The notes: generated from the letters alone by a model not told the origin. A stretch of 64,000 nucleotides of DNA from Prinia subflava (GCF_021018805.1 NC_086256.1:8932032-8996031); one strand, 5' to 3'; positions 1-12,911 are shown, counted from the first letter of the stretch. A program made the numbers and translations.

Positions 1-901
1 CTCATCAGCCCCAATAGCTTTCAGTGCAGACAAGAAAAAATTGCAGATGTGCATGTAATTTTAGGGTTTCTCTATAAATAGCATGATTAAAAAAAAAAAG
101 TTAATTATTTTTATTTTAAATTTTATTATTTTTTAGTATTTTTTATTTATTTTATTTAAATTTGTATTAATTTTTAATCTTTTTTTTAACCGGAAAAAAA
201 GAGGTGAATTTTCATATTTGGCCTTACTTGCATCTTCCAAACTGTCTAACCATCTAAAGCTGCTACATTTTATCAGGTTTCCAGTCTCCATCTGAGCCCA
301 ACAGAGGATTTAAACCATGTCAGGCAGCAGAGCTGAATCTCTGAGAAACTTTTTAATTTCTCCTTGCACCCTTGTGAACCCACTGAGCGCTGTTCTGGCC
401 AGTGCTGCCCATCTGAGCTGTGCAGCTGCTCACTCTGTGCATAGCCATCTAAATTTTTCAAGAACATTCTTTAAACTTTTATTCAGTAGCCCAAAACATA
501 TTTTTGCATTAAGGAAAAAGAACTGCAGAGCTTTTTAGGAAAAAAAAAAAGAAAAAAAGAAAAAAAAAACCCCTCTGTTCTTTAACTGAAGATTCTAAGC
601 AATTTGCTTCTTTCTTTCTTGAACCTGATAGCAATCCTGAAAGTAAGGTGTGGTGTGTTTTTGGAGGTTTAGTGCACAGCTAAACAGCTCTTGGTGTCCC
701 ATAGTTCCAATTCCTTGTGTCTGTAAACTCTGGAACATGTTGCACAAAGGAAAGCAGATTTAGACACCGTGCTCTCTAGAAACTGGATTATAAATCATGA
801 TGCTAATATCTGTAAAATGCAAATGTGCATAAGTGGACAAATGAATACTCTTAAGGAAAAGCTGCTTTGCTTGAAGACTTAACAGCTCTTTGTATGTGCA
901 G
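1..901 (+). other. PIK3R3: PIK3R3 intron, partial (upstream of first visible exon)
   Basis: This stretch ends in an acceptor AG at 900-901, directly before the first codon of the inter-SH2 exon. It holds an AT-rich run (about 90-200) and an A-rich run (539-570). No exon is recognisable, and the short ORFs show no family signature. Confidence 0.8.
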
Positions 902-1027
902 GATCAATTGGTGAAAGAAGATAATATAGATGCAGTAGGTAAAAAGCTTCAAGAATACCATGCTCAGTATCAGGAGAAGAGCAAAGAGTATGACAAATTG
1001 TATGAAGAATACACCAGAACATCTCAG
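902..1027 (+). CDS. PIK3R3: PIK3R3 exon a: start of inter-SH2 coiled coil
   Basis: It encodes 42 residues from [10 protein letters not shown] to YEEYTRTSQ, the first helix of the p110-binding inter-SH2 coiled coil. The acceptor is AG at 900-901 and the donor is GTTAGT from 1028. The exon is phase 0 at both ends. Confidence 0.95.
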
Positions 1028-4000
1028 GTTAGTGCTGCTTTGGCTCTTTGTAGAGTGTGTTTATTGTTGCTTAAAAAGCAAAGAAAATTATTTTAACCTG
1101 TTAAGGCTAATAAAGGTAATATAAGGAAAAATCGTAGTAAATTGTGGGATAGAGCAAGGAAATTTCATCTTTCATGGAAACAGTGAATACTGCTTGTTGC
1201 AGATAGTCCTAGAGGGATGGTGTGGGGCAAGGAAGAAAGAGGAGCTGAAGTTTTTGGTGTAAGGTAAAGCTGTGGACAAGGCCAGCACTTACAAGCTTTG
1301 CAGTGCAGGCTTCTTCCTTGGCTGCTGAGCATTTCCAGCTGCCACATGCTGCAGTGAGAGCTGTAGAGGGGTTTGTCCAGGTTTTTTGTGCAATCACATG
1401 CGAGTCAGTTACCACATATTAGGCATTAAGGAAGTGTGAATATGGTATTTGGACTGCTTCTTGTAAAATAAGATAGTTCATATATGGGGAGGACATTTGC
1501 TGGCAGTCTTCCTGCAAACTGAGATGGAAAATATGACTAAAATGTTCGAGGGGTTTGCAGCCTAATAGAGAGCATCAAGTAGGGGAGGAGGGTAGACTTA
1601 CAGGGAGTAAGTCTGCCCAGTTCTTTCCTGACCCTACTCAGACATTTGACTGAATTTAAAGCTGATTAATCCTATTTTAACTTAGTGGGGGGAGAAAAAG
1701 ATCATCTTCTCAGTCAGTTTAGGCAACATAATCAAGTCTTGCATCGTCGTCTGTGTTAAGAACAAATGATGAAGGACTCTTTCCTTACATAGGAAATTCA
1801 GATGAAGAGAACTGCAATTGAAGCATTTAATGAAACAATTAAGATATTTGAGGAGCAGTGCCACTCCCAAGAGCGATACAGCAAAGAATACATCGAGCGA
1901 TTCCGCAGGGAGGGGAACGACAAAGAAATTGAACGGTGAGCTCTCAGGTTGTGTTTGCTTACCTGGAAAAAGTGGTGTCCACACTGACACTGCCGTGACA
2001 GCATCATATAAAGCACTTTGTAAGCTCAGTGTTTTCTGAGACCTTCCCTCAAGGTATCTCAGCCTTCAGGAAAGCTCTCTTCTCTCAAGGAATTGCTGGG
2101 AAATCTCTGGATTATCCTTTCTTAACTTGAGTAAATCAAGATACTGTGATGAGGACGAGGAAAGAACAGGAAATAATGATTTAATTTGCTTATCCCATGT
2201 CTATTTGGATTTACTCAGAATATAATTCAGAGAACTCTGTACTTGCAAACTGTGAAATGAATGTAAATTTGGTAAATCTCATTGTCCATAGTCGGTTTTA
2301 GTCGCTTTCAAAGAAGATCAATGTTTAGTAGCTGTGATCTAACAAATTCAGTGAGTGCATTGTTTGAAACTACCCTTCCAAGAAGGTATTAGCAGAAAAA
2401 GCTGGATCTGGGCCTTTGAAGAAAGGCCAGGTACAATGCCTCACTTGACACAGTGCTTTATGAACCATCTTAAGGAGGTTTTTTGACCAGAAACAGTTAC
2501 ATGCAACAATCTCAACAATGCATTTGGGGTGCTTTGTTCCGAGTAAAGGCAATTAACAAGCAAAAGATGTAATTTTCCTGAGTGACACAAAACCTGCAAA
2601 CTAATCTGGAATGAAGAGACAGGCAGCATTATTTCCTGGTAGCTCTTGATAGTAATTGAAGTTTGCATTTGAAATCTTGCTATTGCTGATACTTGTGGTG
2701 GGCTCGCATAATTGATACAACAAAAACTGAATCTGACAGTGAAGGTGGAATCTGTTCTAGCTTACCTTCCTACAGAGAATTTCTTCTTGCATCTCTGCCA
2801 GAAGGAAATATATTAAGGTAAACTGAAGGTTGCAGCCCTCTGGCAGGAGGTCTTTCCTGTCACTTGTACAGTAATTTTCATGTGAGGAGGATGTGGTCAA
2901 AGGAAGGAGTTGCTGTTATGGTGGTTCTGTGATACTTTTCTGTAAGTGCCACCAGTAGGTTCAGTCCTTCTGGGCTGGTTTGACCTCTTCTCTCATCCTC
3001 ATTTGCAGGATAATGATGAACTATGAAAAATTAAAATCACGCCTGGGTGAGATCCATGACAGTAAAATGCGCCTGGAACAAGACTTGAAGAAACAAGCTC
3101 TGGACAACAGGGAGACTGATAAGAAAATGAACAGCATCAAGCCTGACCTAATTCAGCTCCGCAAAATCAGAGATCAGTATCTTGTGTAAGTAAGCCTGAC
3201 CCATACCTCAGAATAGTGTCTCTGATGAATCTGATTAATGGCTGTTTCCATCAGGATAATGAGAGTTTAATTTTCTTTTCATAACCAAAGTTCTGTTGGT
3301 GCTAAGGTGCTACAGTCTAGCAGGGGATGTCTGAGAGCTAGTTGGCCTCTTCATTACTTCATTATTTAAAGAGCCAGCTACAACTAGGTGCACATTCTGC
3401 AACTCCTGTAAATAAAGAATTTGAGAAAAATTAGTTATAAACAAAACCTGTGGTTGCTAATACAACAGATGTAAGTGCTTCTTTTTGTTAGGTGTCTCAG
3501 ATGTTGCTTATACCCACACTTGATTTCACCACCACTGTTATCCAGCTCCTAATGTCCCTGGGCTGGACACAGACTGTTTCTCTTGTGTCTGAGCTTCAGC
3601 TTGCTCACTAAGAAAACCCATGCACATGCTCTGAAGTAATGTATAATAATGTTCTCTTCTTCTGGCAGATGGCTCAATCACAAGGGGGTGAGACAGAAGC
3701 GAATAAATGACTGGCTTGGGATCAAAAATGAAAATATTGATGAGTAAGTGTCACTATACATATGATTTTATTGAGAAGTGTGCCATTAGTAAGTGCTTTC
3801 TCTTGTGGGGTTGGTAACAAAAACCACCAGTTTCTCAATAAAGGACTGGAGTCATGTGATGTCACATGAGGCAGCAACTCTGCTGAAACATGTAGGATTA
3901 AAATTGAGATTTAAGTGGAAGCCTTTAATATATGTTTGTTAGGAGCCCAACCTCCCAATTCGGGCAATTCTGGTATTTCTTTGTATGATTTCTGTGAAAA

Positions 4001-5848
4001 TAACTCGGCTTATTAACTCCTTTACTGATCACTGGTTAACAAATTTATCCTCTCAGCACGTACTTTGTGAATGAAGAAGATGAAAATCTGCCACATCACG
4101 ATGAGAAAACTTGGTTTGTTGGGGATCTCAACCGTATCCAAGCGGAAGACTTGCTCTGTGGGAAACCTGACGGAGCATTTTTAATCCGTGAGAGCAGCAA
4201 GAAAGGATGTTATGCTTGTTCTGTGGTGTAAGTCTGTTTTCCTTTTTGTTTTAACTACTCAATTCATAAATCTCTACCAAAGCTCTTTATTTTGGAGAAC
4301 AAAAGCCAGGCCTAACTTAGGCCTATCCGTTGGAATGTGTTGTGTGTTTGCAGGAAGACCGGCCTGGTAAAAGCTTTGTAACAAAAATGTGCTTTGAATG
4401 TGCAATAACTGCAGTCCTGCAGCCTCTGCAGTTCCCACAGTAGTTGGTACGAACTTCTGAAGTATCCCAACTTGAAGCTCTGTAGTAAGGGCCTAAGTTA
4501 GGGCCTAATTCTCCCATATTCTTCCCTGCTAAGGGACCCATGGGAAGAAATAAAGCAGGGCTGTAAAGGTGTGGCATCCTCCATTCTCATTTTCAGACAT
4601 GCCCAATTCTAGATCTTTTTCTTATATGTGTAGAGTAATGGTGATGCTTCAGAGGATTATTTGTGAGCAGTAGTTTTGATGACATTCACACAGCCTTGCA
4701 TTGATTTCTTGTATTTCACTTCATTTTATGCCGATGTAATGAAGGTCAGAAATACTCCAACTCCATTATCTAAAAATCCTTCAAGCTTGTCCTGGAGTCC
4801 AAAATGGCTTTCACTGATTTATTTCACATGAGGTTAATTGCTTCTGAGCACAAATCTGAGAAATGAATATATGAAGGTTTAGCACCTCAAGGTAACTGTA
4901 GTATCTGTTCCATGTTCTGTTCATTGCAGTCACTGAAGTGCTGGCTTCATCAGATGCTTTTGTTTGGTTGGGATCATGCTATAGGCTTGCAAAGGGGTGG
5001 CACTAAGTAACCTGTTCCTACATGTGACTGGGATTTTAACAGGCTCCAGGACAAGGATTACATAATACCTGATCTTTCTGGCAGATAAGTTTTTCTAGCA
5101 GCTTTGGAATTGCTGTGCTCCAGTAGCTGCTTTGCCAAGTTAAAGACTCGGTCGCTATGGCTTCAGATAATGAATCAGCTTGAACCCGTCCCATGCTTAA
5201 CATTAAAAAATGCACATGGAAGGTTAGCACTGTGTTCCATGGAATACTTTCTAGGTCCTGATAATTTGTGGGTTTGGGTTTCTTTGCTTAGTGGAAAGGT
5301 TTCTAGGTGAGTTGAGCACAAAGTCATTGCTGACTTCGGGTGCTTATCTTCTTGGTTTAGTTCTTGACTTTTTTCCCAAGGACCATTTGGAGAACAATGC
5401 AGTAGGGAATTGTACTGCTGGGATGGAAGAGCCCTCTTATGTGGATTATTATGCAAGAGTGTTTAATTGTGTGCCCCGAAGCACTGTTTCTTCACAGACT
5501 ACATTAATCTCTTCCACTTGCATCTACTGGGTCCTCCATTATGTAATCCAGTGACTGGCGGAGTTGCTGCATTAGTTAATTGTTAATAGACTGTCACTTT
5601 GGGTTTGTCCTTTCATGTTAAACTCTCCTCTTTCCTTTCATTGCAGAGCTGATGGAGAAGTGAAACACTGTGTGATCTACAGCACTCCAAGAGGTTATGG
5701 GTTTGCAGAACCGTACAACCTGTACAGCACACTTAAGGATTTGGTTCTTCATTACCAGCAGACGTCCCTAGTCCAACACAATGATTCCCTAAATGTCAGG
5801 CTTGCCTATCCTGTCTACGCACAGATGCCCCCCTCTCTCTGCAGGTAA
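902..5848 (+). CDS. PIK3R3: PIK3R3, PI3-kinase regulatory subunit gamma (p55-gamma), 3' coding part, six exons
   Basis: Regulatory subunit of class IA phosphoinositide 3-kinase. It binds and stabilises the p110 catalytic subunit through its inter-SH2 coiled coil and recruits it to phosphotyrosine proteins at the membrane. Exons: 902-1027, 1793-1935, 3009-3185, 3669-3743, 4057-4227, 5647-5848; all introns are GT-AG and phases match, giving 297 residues plus stop. Residues about 1-155 are the inter-SH2 helix ([31 protein letters not shown]). Residues about 192-285 are the C-terminal SH2, with the phosphotyrosine-binding Arg in GAFLIRES (about residue 218). The choice of PIK3R3 over PIK3R1/R2 rests on p55-gamma wording: [21 protein letters not shown] and the ending MPPSLCR, against a QQRR-type end in p85-alpha as I recall it. 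The human protein is 461 residues, so the N-terminal segment and first SH2 lie upstream of the window. The partner gene MAST2 converges from the other side. Confidence 0.96.
1028..1792 (+). other. PIK3R3: PIK3R3 intron
   Basis: A GT-AG intron of 765 bases with no repeat or RNA gene that I recognise. Confidence 0.85.
1793..1935 (+). CDS. PIK3R3: PIK3R3 exon b: inter-SH2 coiled coil
   Basis: It encodes [15 protein letters not shown] through NDKEIER, the continuous amphipathic helix of the inter-SH2 domain. It is 143 nt long and starts in phase 0. The final Arg codon is split (CG|G) with the next exon. Donor GTGAGC from 1936. Confidence 0.95.
1936..3008 (+). other. PIK3R3: PIK3R3 intron
   Basis: A 1073-base GT-AG intron. 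I see no recognisable repeat or gene inside it. Confidence 0.85.
3009..3185 (+). CDS. PIK3R3: PIK3R3 exon c: inter-SH2 second helix
   Basis: A 177-nt exon encoding [14 protein letters not shown] to [22 protein letters not shown] and [10 protein letters not shown] are typical of p55-gamma rather than p85-alpha. The closing Val codon is split GT|A. Donor GTAAGT from 3186. Confidence 0.95.
3186..3668 (+). other. PIK3R3: PIK3R3 intron
   Basis: A 483-base GT-AG intron. I see nothing further in it. Confidence 0.85.
3669..3743 (+). CDS. PIK3R3: PIK3R3 exon d: end of inter-SH2 domain
   Basis: A 75-nt exon encoding [19 protein letters not shown] and following residues, the end of the coiled coil and the start of the linker to the C-terminal SH2. 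The Asp codon is split GA|C across the donor GTAAGT at 3744. Confidence 0.95.
3744..4056 (+). other. PIK3R3: PIK3R3 intron
   Basis: A 313-base GT-AG intron. Nothing else is recognised. Confidence 0.85.
4057..4227 (+). CDS. PIK3R3: PIK3R3 exon e: acidic linker and first half of C-terminal SH2
   Basis: A 171-nt exon. It opens with an acidic linker ([15 protein letters not shown]). It then encodes SH2 strands including [19 protein letters not shown], where the Arg of FLIRES is the conserved phosphate-binding residue. The last Val codon is split GT|A. Donor GTAAGT from 4228. Confidence 0.96.
4228..5646 (+). other. PIK3R3: PIK3R3 intron
   Basis: A 1419-base GT-AG intron. It contains a near-palindromic GGCCTAA/TTAGGCC motif at about 4307-4326 and a related copy at about 4488-4509. 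I see no other element. Confidence 0.85.
5647..5848 (+). CDS. PIK3R3: PIK3R3 exon f: second half of C-terminal SH2 and stop
   Basis: It encodes [19 protein letters not shown] through [17 protein letters not shown], then TAA at 5846-5848. [11 protein letters not shown] and [14 protein letters not shown] are the classic C-SH2 end of class IA regulatory subunits. The stop follows at once and the exon runs on as the 3' UTR. The GTAA inside AGG-TAA looks like a donor, but the protein end agrees with the family. Confidence 0.96.
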
Positions 5849-8800
5849 ATTTTGGGGAGGAGGAAAGCGTTGGCTTATCTTGGATTCTTTTCTACAATTT
5901 TTATTAGAACTCGGAGGGCATTCTTTCTCCTTAGACTGCTTGTTTTGCACAAGAAGTGATTCTGTGAATGTGAATCAAAAAGAGGCCTAGCAGCAACAAG
6001 ACGACAACTTGGGTGTAGGTGTCCTGGTGCTACCTTAAAAGCTCAGCTGTGCTTTTACACCGATACTTTTGTTTCCTTATGAGGGGAATAAACTCAACGC
6101 AACGCATAAGAAAATACTGGAAGCAGAGCATCATTTTATGGAGATGATTTTTTGCCAGGCACCTTCAGTGGAACTTCTAATTGGATTTTGTTTTCTCTTG
6201 TTCTGGTAGACACAATTTGAAGCCTCTGCCTGAGGCACTGGTAATGTCTTTCAGTCTTAAACTCCCAACAAACTAGGGGGAAAACTCTGCCACAGCAATT
6301 CTTCTCTGCTAATTTTAGCAGCTTCACTGCGATTCAGCCGGACTTCCAAAAGAGGGCTTGTCTTGAGGTAGCATGGTATTTGGTGAGAGAAGACCAAAGG
6401 AATTATGGGAAAGCTTCAGGTTTTTATTTAAATGGAAAAAAAATGCTTGTAAAAGGAAAGTTGCTTTATTTTTTTGCCAACAGTAACAAAGTTTTGGTTT
6501 CAATGGCACTACAGGTCTTCGCTTAAAGGAAACGTAACCAAACTGAACACGCCAAAACTTTGTTCGTTGCTAGATCGAGCACTTACAGGGGAGGTTGCAT
6601 TAGCATCCGCACATACTTTCTGCACCAAAACTTGAAACAAATAAAAGGAAAAGCTAAACATTGTGTGGCTTCAAAACACGAAATTTGTCTGATCTGATGT
6701 AATTGCTCACTCTCCTCCTTGTTCACCCCCTCTCCCTCCTGTTCCTCAGCTTGGGATTCTGTTTTCAGAGTTTTAATGATACTGTGCTTCAGAATGTAAA
6801 CCTGAATGAAGCTTGCACTGACCTGCTGAAGGTCTCTTGCTGAACAGTGACAGACTCTTGATTTTGGTACAAAAAAAGGTCGGTGTAATCAAATGCTCCT
6901 GGATGGCTTATTGTACCCATTTCTTTGGTGGGGTGTAGTTACTGTACTACTTACTTGTAGTTGTAACAAGTGAGCATGCTAATCCTAGATCTCCTCTGAT
7001 TTGTTCTTTGCAAGCTGGGTTCTGAACTCTCACACCACTGCAGCCAAGCAAGATTTTACTCTGGTATAATCTAAATTCCCTTGTAGTTATTTTAGACATG
7101 ATGCAAAACACAGGGAGGGAAGAGAGCCATACGCCTCAGTTATTGGATGTCTGGTACCATCCTTTGGCAAGGGCTGCTGTCAAATACTGGAGTGGGTAGT
7201 CCTGGGCTTCATCAACTACAGCAATCATCAAACAAATCCCCTCCCTGGAAAGTGTACAAAGCAGCTTATTTCCATTCCTTAAGCTTCTAAAATGAAAAAG
7301 AGCTAAGTTTGGCAAACTGAACCACTTGGCATCAAAGCACAACTGGCAAAGTAATTGTTCAGTGTGCAACCTTGAAAGTTACTTTTGTTCCCATTACTGG
7401 AAGCGTTTCCCTTGCAATGCACCCATTGTGCAGGACAGGAAGCAGACAGTCATGCAGGTCTGAGAATGCTGGAGACCCGTTTCTGACCCTGGGGCTGATT
7501 TCCTGTTCAAATGGCTATTTTCTGTAATGCCTGGGCAGTGGTGCCAGGCTTGTTGATGTATATTGTTTACACTAGAAGTATTATTTCACTGAATGTCTTG
7601 AATTCACAAGTAGGGAAGTGACAAGGCTGGAGCACTGACAGCCATTGCAGGAAGGGTAGTCTGGTTGCCTGGCATGCCATGACATTTTTTATTTTGCACT
7701 AATGACCCTGACGCATCCCAGACACTTCCTAATTGGCCAGAGTGCAATCTTCAGGCAAGGAATTCTGTAGTTGCCATTTTTCTCATTTAAATGATACCCT
7801 ACAAAGCTCAGCCAAAACTCAGAACTGTGTGAGAGAAGAGTAAAATTTGCATAAGCTGCTATGTCAAAGTGAACCAGATCTGTTTGTGTGTCCCTTCTGC
7901 TTCCCCAGGAAAAAAAGGAAAAATGAGACATGGCCTTAGCTGTTAGTGGAAATCTTGAATGGTTTCCTCAGTGGTCTGTGGACATGGAATTTTTTCTTGG
8001 CTAATTTGCAGTTCTAATCTGGTAGCTGTACAGCTGCCATTCTCACACCTCTCAGGCATCCAGCATTCCCTTGATGCTGGGCTGAGACCAAATGCTCAAT
8101 GAAGGAAATCAGTTCAAAGGCACAAATGATAGCCAGGTGCCTCATGCCAGTAGAAAAACCTGTGTGAGAGGAGTGTCTGATTTTTCCCTGCCCTTGTGAT
8201 CTCCCTGCACTCTCTTACTGACAGTGTTAACATTTGAGGCTGATGAGGCCCATGTTTCTGATCCCTGCTTTTGTGACAGAGGAAACCTGGCCAAAGTGTT
8301 TCACATCTGCCCCAGTTTCAGGTAGGGCTCAGTTTTGTTTTAAACAGGCACAGATCTACTTGCAGGCTTATAAATCCTGGCACACCCTCACGGTCCTGAC
8401 AGCAGCAGGATAGCAGAGCAGGGCTGACTGAAGTCTCCCTGTAGTGGAATCTGATTGATCCTGTGAGGTCTTGGTCCAGGCTCCAGCCCTGGCTGTGCCA
8501 AGGTAAATGCAGTGTAATTCCATTAGCATCTGTGAAGGTAGCTTGGCTTTATCGTGGTGTGAGTGAGTTGGGACTCCTGGCCATTTGCTCCCCAAGCTCT
8601 TTTTGCTGGTCACAGGTGATGTATTTGCTGTGAATGATGGACCCAGAGCCAATAAGCCATCCTTGAGGTGTTCTTGGAAGTTCTGTTTTGCCCAAACTTT
8701 CAGGGCAGGGCTAGGGGCAAATGAAGCCTGCATTCCTTGTACTGGCTCCATTATTCTGAGCAGTCTCCTGAGGCTGTTTTGCCACTTTCTTTCTCTGTGT

Positions 8801-11800
8801 TTGGTTTAGGCACCTGGAGTCCCAGCTGCTGCCATGGTTCCCCTTTGGCTCACACATGCTATTGCACAGATTCTTTTTGCAACTATTTTGCACTCACAGA
8901 GCAAATCAAAATTGATATAAAATCAACTGACACATGTAGCTGGTGTGATCTATGGGGCAAGGGCTTGGTCCTGCACCTCTCATTGTGCTTGGCCTAATTC
9001 TGTTTGCTCAGTAGCATTAGACCTGTGAGAAAACCCACAGCTTCCAGGAGCTGTTCTACACTTGCATGACTGAGAAATCAGAAATGGGCTTGTGAGGTGC
9101 AGGATTACACCCCAGCATGAAAAGCAGCTGTTAAGCCTGAAACAAATACAGGAAATGTGAACACAGAGGCAAAACAAAGAAACTCAAGTTCTTTTAAAAT
9201 AGTAAGATGTGAGAAGGTTTTGAATTTAAGAGTCAGAACATCAGGAGGAAAGGGGGAAGTAGCCTCACTGTTGTAGCAGCCATCTGGTACCAGGCTGCAG
9301 TTAGAGGAGCATTGATCTCACTGACCCATGTTGTATTAAATATATATGTAGAGTTAAATAAATAACTTTTGCACAGTGTTAAATGGGGGAGGGGGGTAGG
9401 GGATGTTGAAACTCGAATATGCACAGTTTCTTCTAATCTGTTTTGAAGTATATTTGCAGGGAATTAGGGGTGATTCAGTATTTTGTATTGGTATGGATGG
9501 AAATCAGGTCTGCTTCCACAGTTGCCATTGGCCCCATTGTGTCAGCCACGAGTGCCATGTTTTTGAAGTTACTAAGTTATAAATCTTTTCCCACTAGTTT
9601 GTTTGTTGATTACAAATAATCTGAGCGTGGGAAGAACCAACTTAGAAACAGAGGGATGTCCCAGCAGATGCCTCACTAGTGTGTGAAGCAGTAATGTGCA
9701 ATTGTCCACCTTCTGATACTGGAGTGCTCTAGTTTTGAGGGGTTATCTTTGGGTTTTTATTTCATTCTCATCAGCAGTGAAGTGAGTTGCTGCTTTGCAG
9801 CATTGGTAGTTTTAATCTAGAGTTATATCCAGTACAGCCCTTTGTCTTATGCCAAAATTAAAATGCTCTTTCCACACTCATCTCTCTTGAGGTGGCAGAT
9901 GTTCAAGAAGTTTTCCATTTAATCTGATGGGCCTGATTCTTTTCTCGCTGACACTAGTGTTAGCAAGACTTCCACAACCAAAAGCCATTCCCAGAAAAAA
10001 ACCTTTCATTTGATCACAGCTGAATTCTAGTCACAGCAGGGCAAAAATCAAAGTTTTTCCCTCGCAAAGCCAGGCAACGGTAATGGGACTGTGGAAATGA
10101 ATGCTGACACTTAGTGCTGTTTTGGGGAGGGCAGGAGAAGGATGAGGGTCTTGGTTGCCCCAAATCCTGGGCTCTCTGCAGGCTTGGGTGGCACCATGTC
10201 TGTAACTGAACGCTGTGGCTGTTTAAAACAGCAGAATTGCTGTAGGAGTGTCACACTTTAGGTTTGGAAAAGCCCCTTATTTGGTACTTGAACAATCTCG
10301 CTTCTGTTTTTGAATGTCTGTTTATTTTTTATTTTTTGTTACACTAACAGGGAATAAAAATCTGAAATGTTAGTGAGTCTTGTATGCTTGCTGCATTGTG
10401 CAGACATGAAACAGGTACTGCTTGTGGATCAGGAGCGGTAAGAGACAGGTTCAAAATGCAGTTTTACAAAGCACTATGATGGGTTGAGGGTTGTTTTGTT
10501 TAGACCATGTTTAAAACCAAGTTTCCTTTTGTATAGTTTTCTTATGGCTGATTTACAACCTCTGCTTTTGCAATAGCAAAATCAAAATAACATTCCCGAA
10601 GAACAAAAACGCTGTGAGGGGAGGGGGGTCAGGTTTGCTCAAATTCAGCATTCAAAGCAAATAGCTTTAGTGGAGAGGAAGGATCAGCACCCTGCAGCAT
10701 CCCTCTGGCTGTAGTTTGATGAAGCAGGAGACAGACCATGAAGCAGAAACCTCTGCCTGGAACCACAAAATAAGAGGAGATGCTAGAGCAGACCCTTCCC
10801 TTTGGAATAACCAGTTGTATTCTCCTTAAATGCACAGGCAGGAGAGGGTTAGGGAGCTGATACAAGTCCGTGAGGAGCTGCTGCCCTTTCTGCATGGGAA
10901 GGGAACTTGCACTGCTGATCCCCTTGTTTCCCTTGGCACACGAGCAGCCGGGAGAAGGGAAGGACCAGCCCAAAGAGGCGCTGGCCTGTTCGCCAGGAGG
11001 CTGGGCCAGTTCAGCACTGCGTGAGCAGCAGCTTTGGATGGGGTTACGTGAAGTTTGGCCAACATTTTTGTGAATCTTGCGTTCTGTGGGCAGAAATACT
11101 TTCCACCGAATGGGAAGGGGGAAAAAAACCCAAAAAAATCTCTCTTGAAATCTTTTCAGTTCCTTCCTGTTTGTTCAGAGGGGCAGATTGGGAGCTTTAG
11201 CTTGTTAACTGTTTAGATGATAGTGCTTGAAGTGCTGGGCTTTGGGGCTGGCTCCATACAATTAATGCAGAATTTGCATTTTTTAAATTGCTATTGGCGT
11301 AGACTCACCATATTTTATGACTAGACTAGCCATTTGTTCTAAAGTTTGCCTTGAAAAAACATAATAGGAGCTTCAGAGGCAAGGAAAAATAAGTGAGACA
11401 GGCCCTTTTGGATAGAAAAAAACTTTGCTTCATTGATCAACCTATATTAGAGAAAGCAACTTTAATTTGATGCCCCCCTCCACCACCTTCCCTTGGGATT
11501 GCTTCTGTGAGATCGGCACTGGCAAAGGAGGGGAAGGACATTTCCCCCTGTATCCAGAACGCCGTTCCCATGCACTTCCCAAGTGCTTGTAGCAAGAGGC
11601 TCGGGATGGTTTGGAGAAAGTTACTGCATCCAAAGACAAGAGAAAAGGTCTCTAGGGGTGACTGTCACCTCCCAGCAGGGCACTGTAGGATGCTGGGGCC
11701 GGCCCCGAGCTGCCCCCAGCCCCTGGTGGCTGCAGGGGTGGGCTCACATCCAGTCAGCTGGGTCGGGGTTTGGATCTGTTTTGTTTTCGTGAGTGACTTC

Positions 11801-11894
11801 TACATCCAGCAAAGATCTGTTCGGTGAAAAACCTGTTAATTTTGTATATCTGGCTGTTTATTGCACCATGGGATTGTAATGGTCTGCATCATCC

Positions 11895-11957
11895 GTGTGT
11901 GTGTGCGCGTGCGTGTGTGTGTATATGTACTGTATGTATATAGATATATGTAAAATA
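11895..11957. repeat. TG/CG/TA alternating purine-pyrimidine microsatellite in the UTR
   Basis: An impure (TG)n run with CG interruptions passes into a TATG/TA-rich stretch. Alternating purine-pyrimidine tracts of this kind are often length-variable. Confidence 0.85.
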
Positions 11958-12638
11958 TATTCACGTACACATTTATATGCATTAGCTGTAAGTGGCACTG
12001 CCCCTTAAAAAGAAAACAAAACTCACTGTTAGCACATTCTGCCACGTGTTTGGGCAGAATTGGGTTGGTTTTTTGTCAAACGGAAAGGAGTTTATTGTGT
12101 TCATCTTGCATATGTGCTTCTGAAATGCTGAACTCTGGATTTCCTCGGGGGGGTTGCTACTATATTTGTAAACAGAGTTGATTTGGGGTGTTATTTACTC
12201 CGGGACAAAGTGTTCAACCGTGTCCCAAGCAAAGGCTTAGCAAAAGAACCCCTCTTGCTCTCTTGTGAGACGTTTGCACGTTGCAGTGGCCCCTCAGTGT
12301 CCCCTGTCCAGAGCTGATGTGCAATGGGTGGTGTTGGTGCGTGTCCCTTTGTGAGTGGACTCTTTGTTCAAGGTGTGGTTCAATGTAAAGCATGAGTGGG
12401 TGTTTGATCTTGTGTCGAGGGCTGAAATAACAGCACACTCCTTTGTACAACCTTTGCATCAATGTTTCTGCTTTTCTTTGACTTCTATTTTCTTTAAGGG
12501 AAACTGCATCTGTTAAGAACCTGCTTCTCCAGAAGCTATTGAATTATTTTGTTTTCCAGATGAATTCCAGCATGTAACTTTGGTACTCTTGTTTGTTATT
12601 TGTGTAAAATCTGTTCTTCTGTCGTTTATGGTGTAGTC

Positions 12639-12674
12639 GGGGAGGGGGGTGGGGGGAAGAAAAGAAAAAAAAAA
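12639..12674 (+). repeat. G-run block followed by an A-rich tract in the distal PIK3R3 UTR
   Basis: Three G-runs of 4, 6 and 6 sit at 12639-12642, 12644-12649 and 12651-12656, followed directly by an A-rich tract. The two six-base runs could be split to give a fourth G-tract, so an RNA G-quadruplex is possible near the transcript's 3' end. Confidence 0.6.
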
Positions 12675-12911
12675 GGAATTCATGTAGTTTAACTTTTAAA
12701 GAAAAGAAACAAACTGCTTCATAAGGAAACCAAGTGTATGTTAGTGTTTTCTGACAAGTCATCCTGTAGTTTCTAGCTCAGTAATGCAACACTGTACTTG
12801 TCACCGGGTGTGTTACAATTTTGCTGTACTTTCTTTTACTAGTTGGTTGGGCTTTTAAATCCCAGACACTAAGCATCCTGGGCCTACTTGCTCTAGATCA
12901 AAAAAAAATGC

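Noticed and set aside
5840..5850. Possible splice donor (CAG|GTAAAT) at the PIK3R3 stop
   Set aside because: The AGG-TAA reading ends the protein exactly where the p55-gamma family ends, and no downstream exon with matching phase was found.
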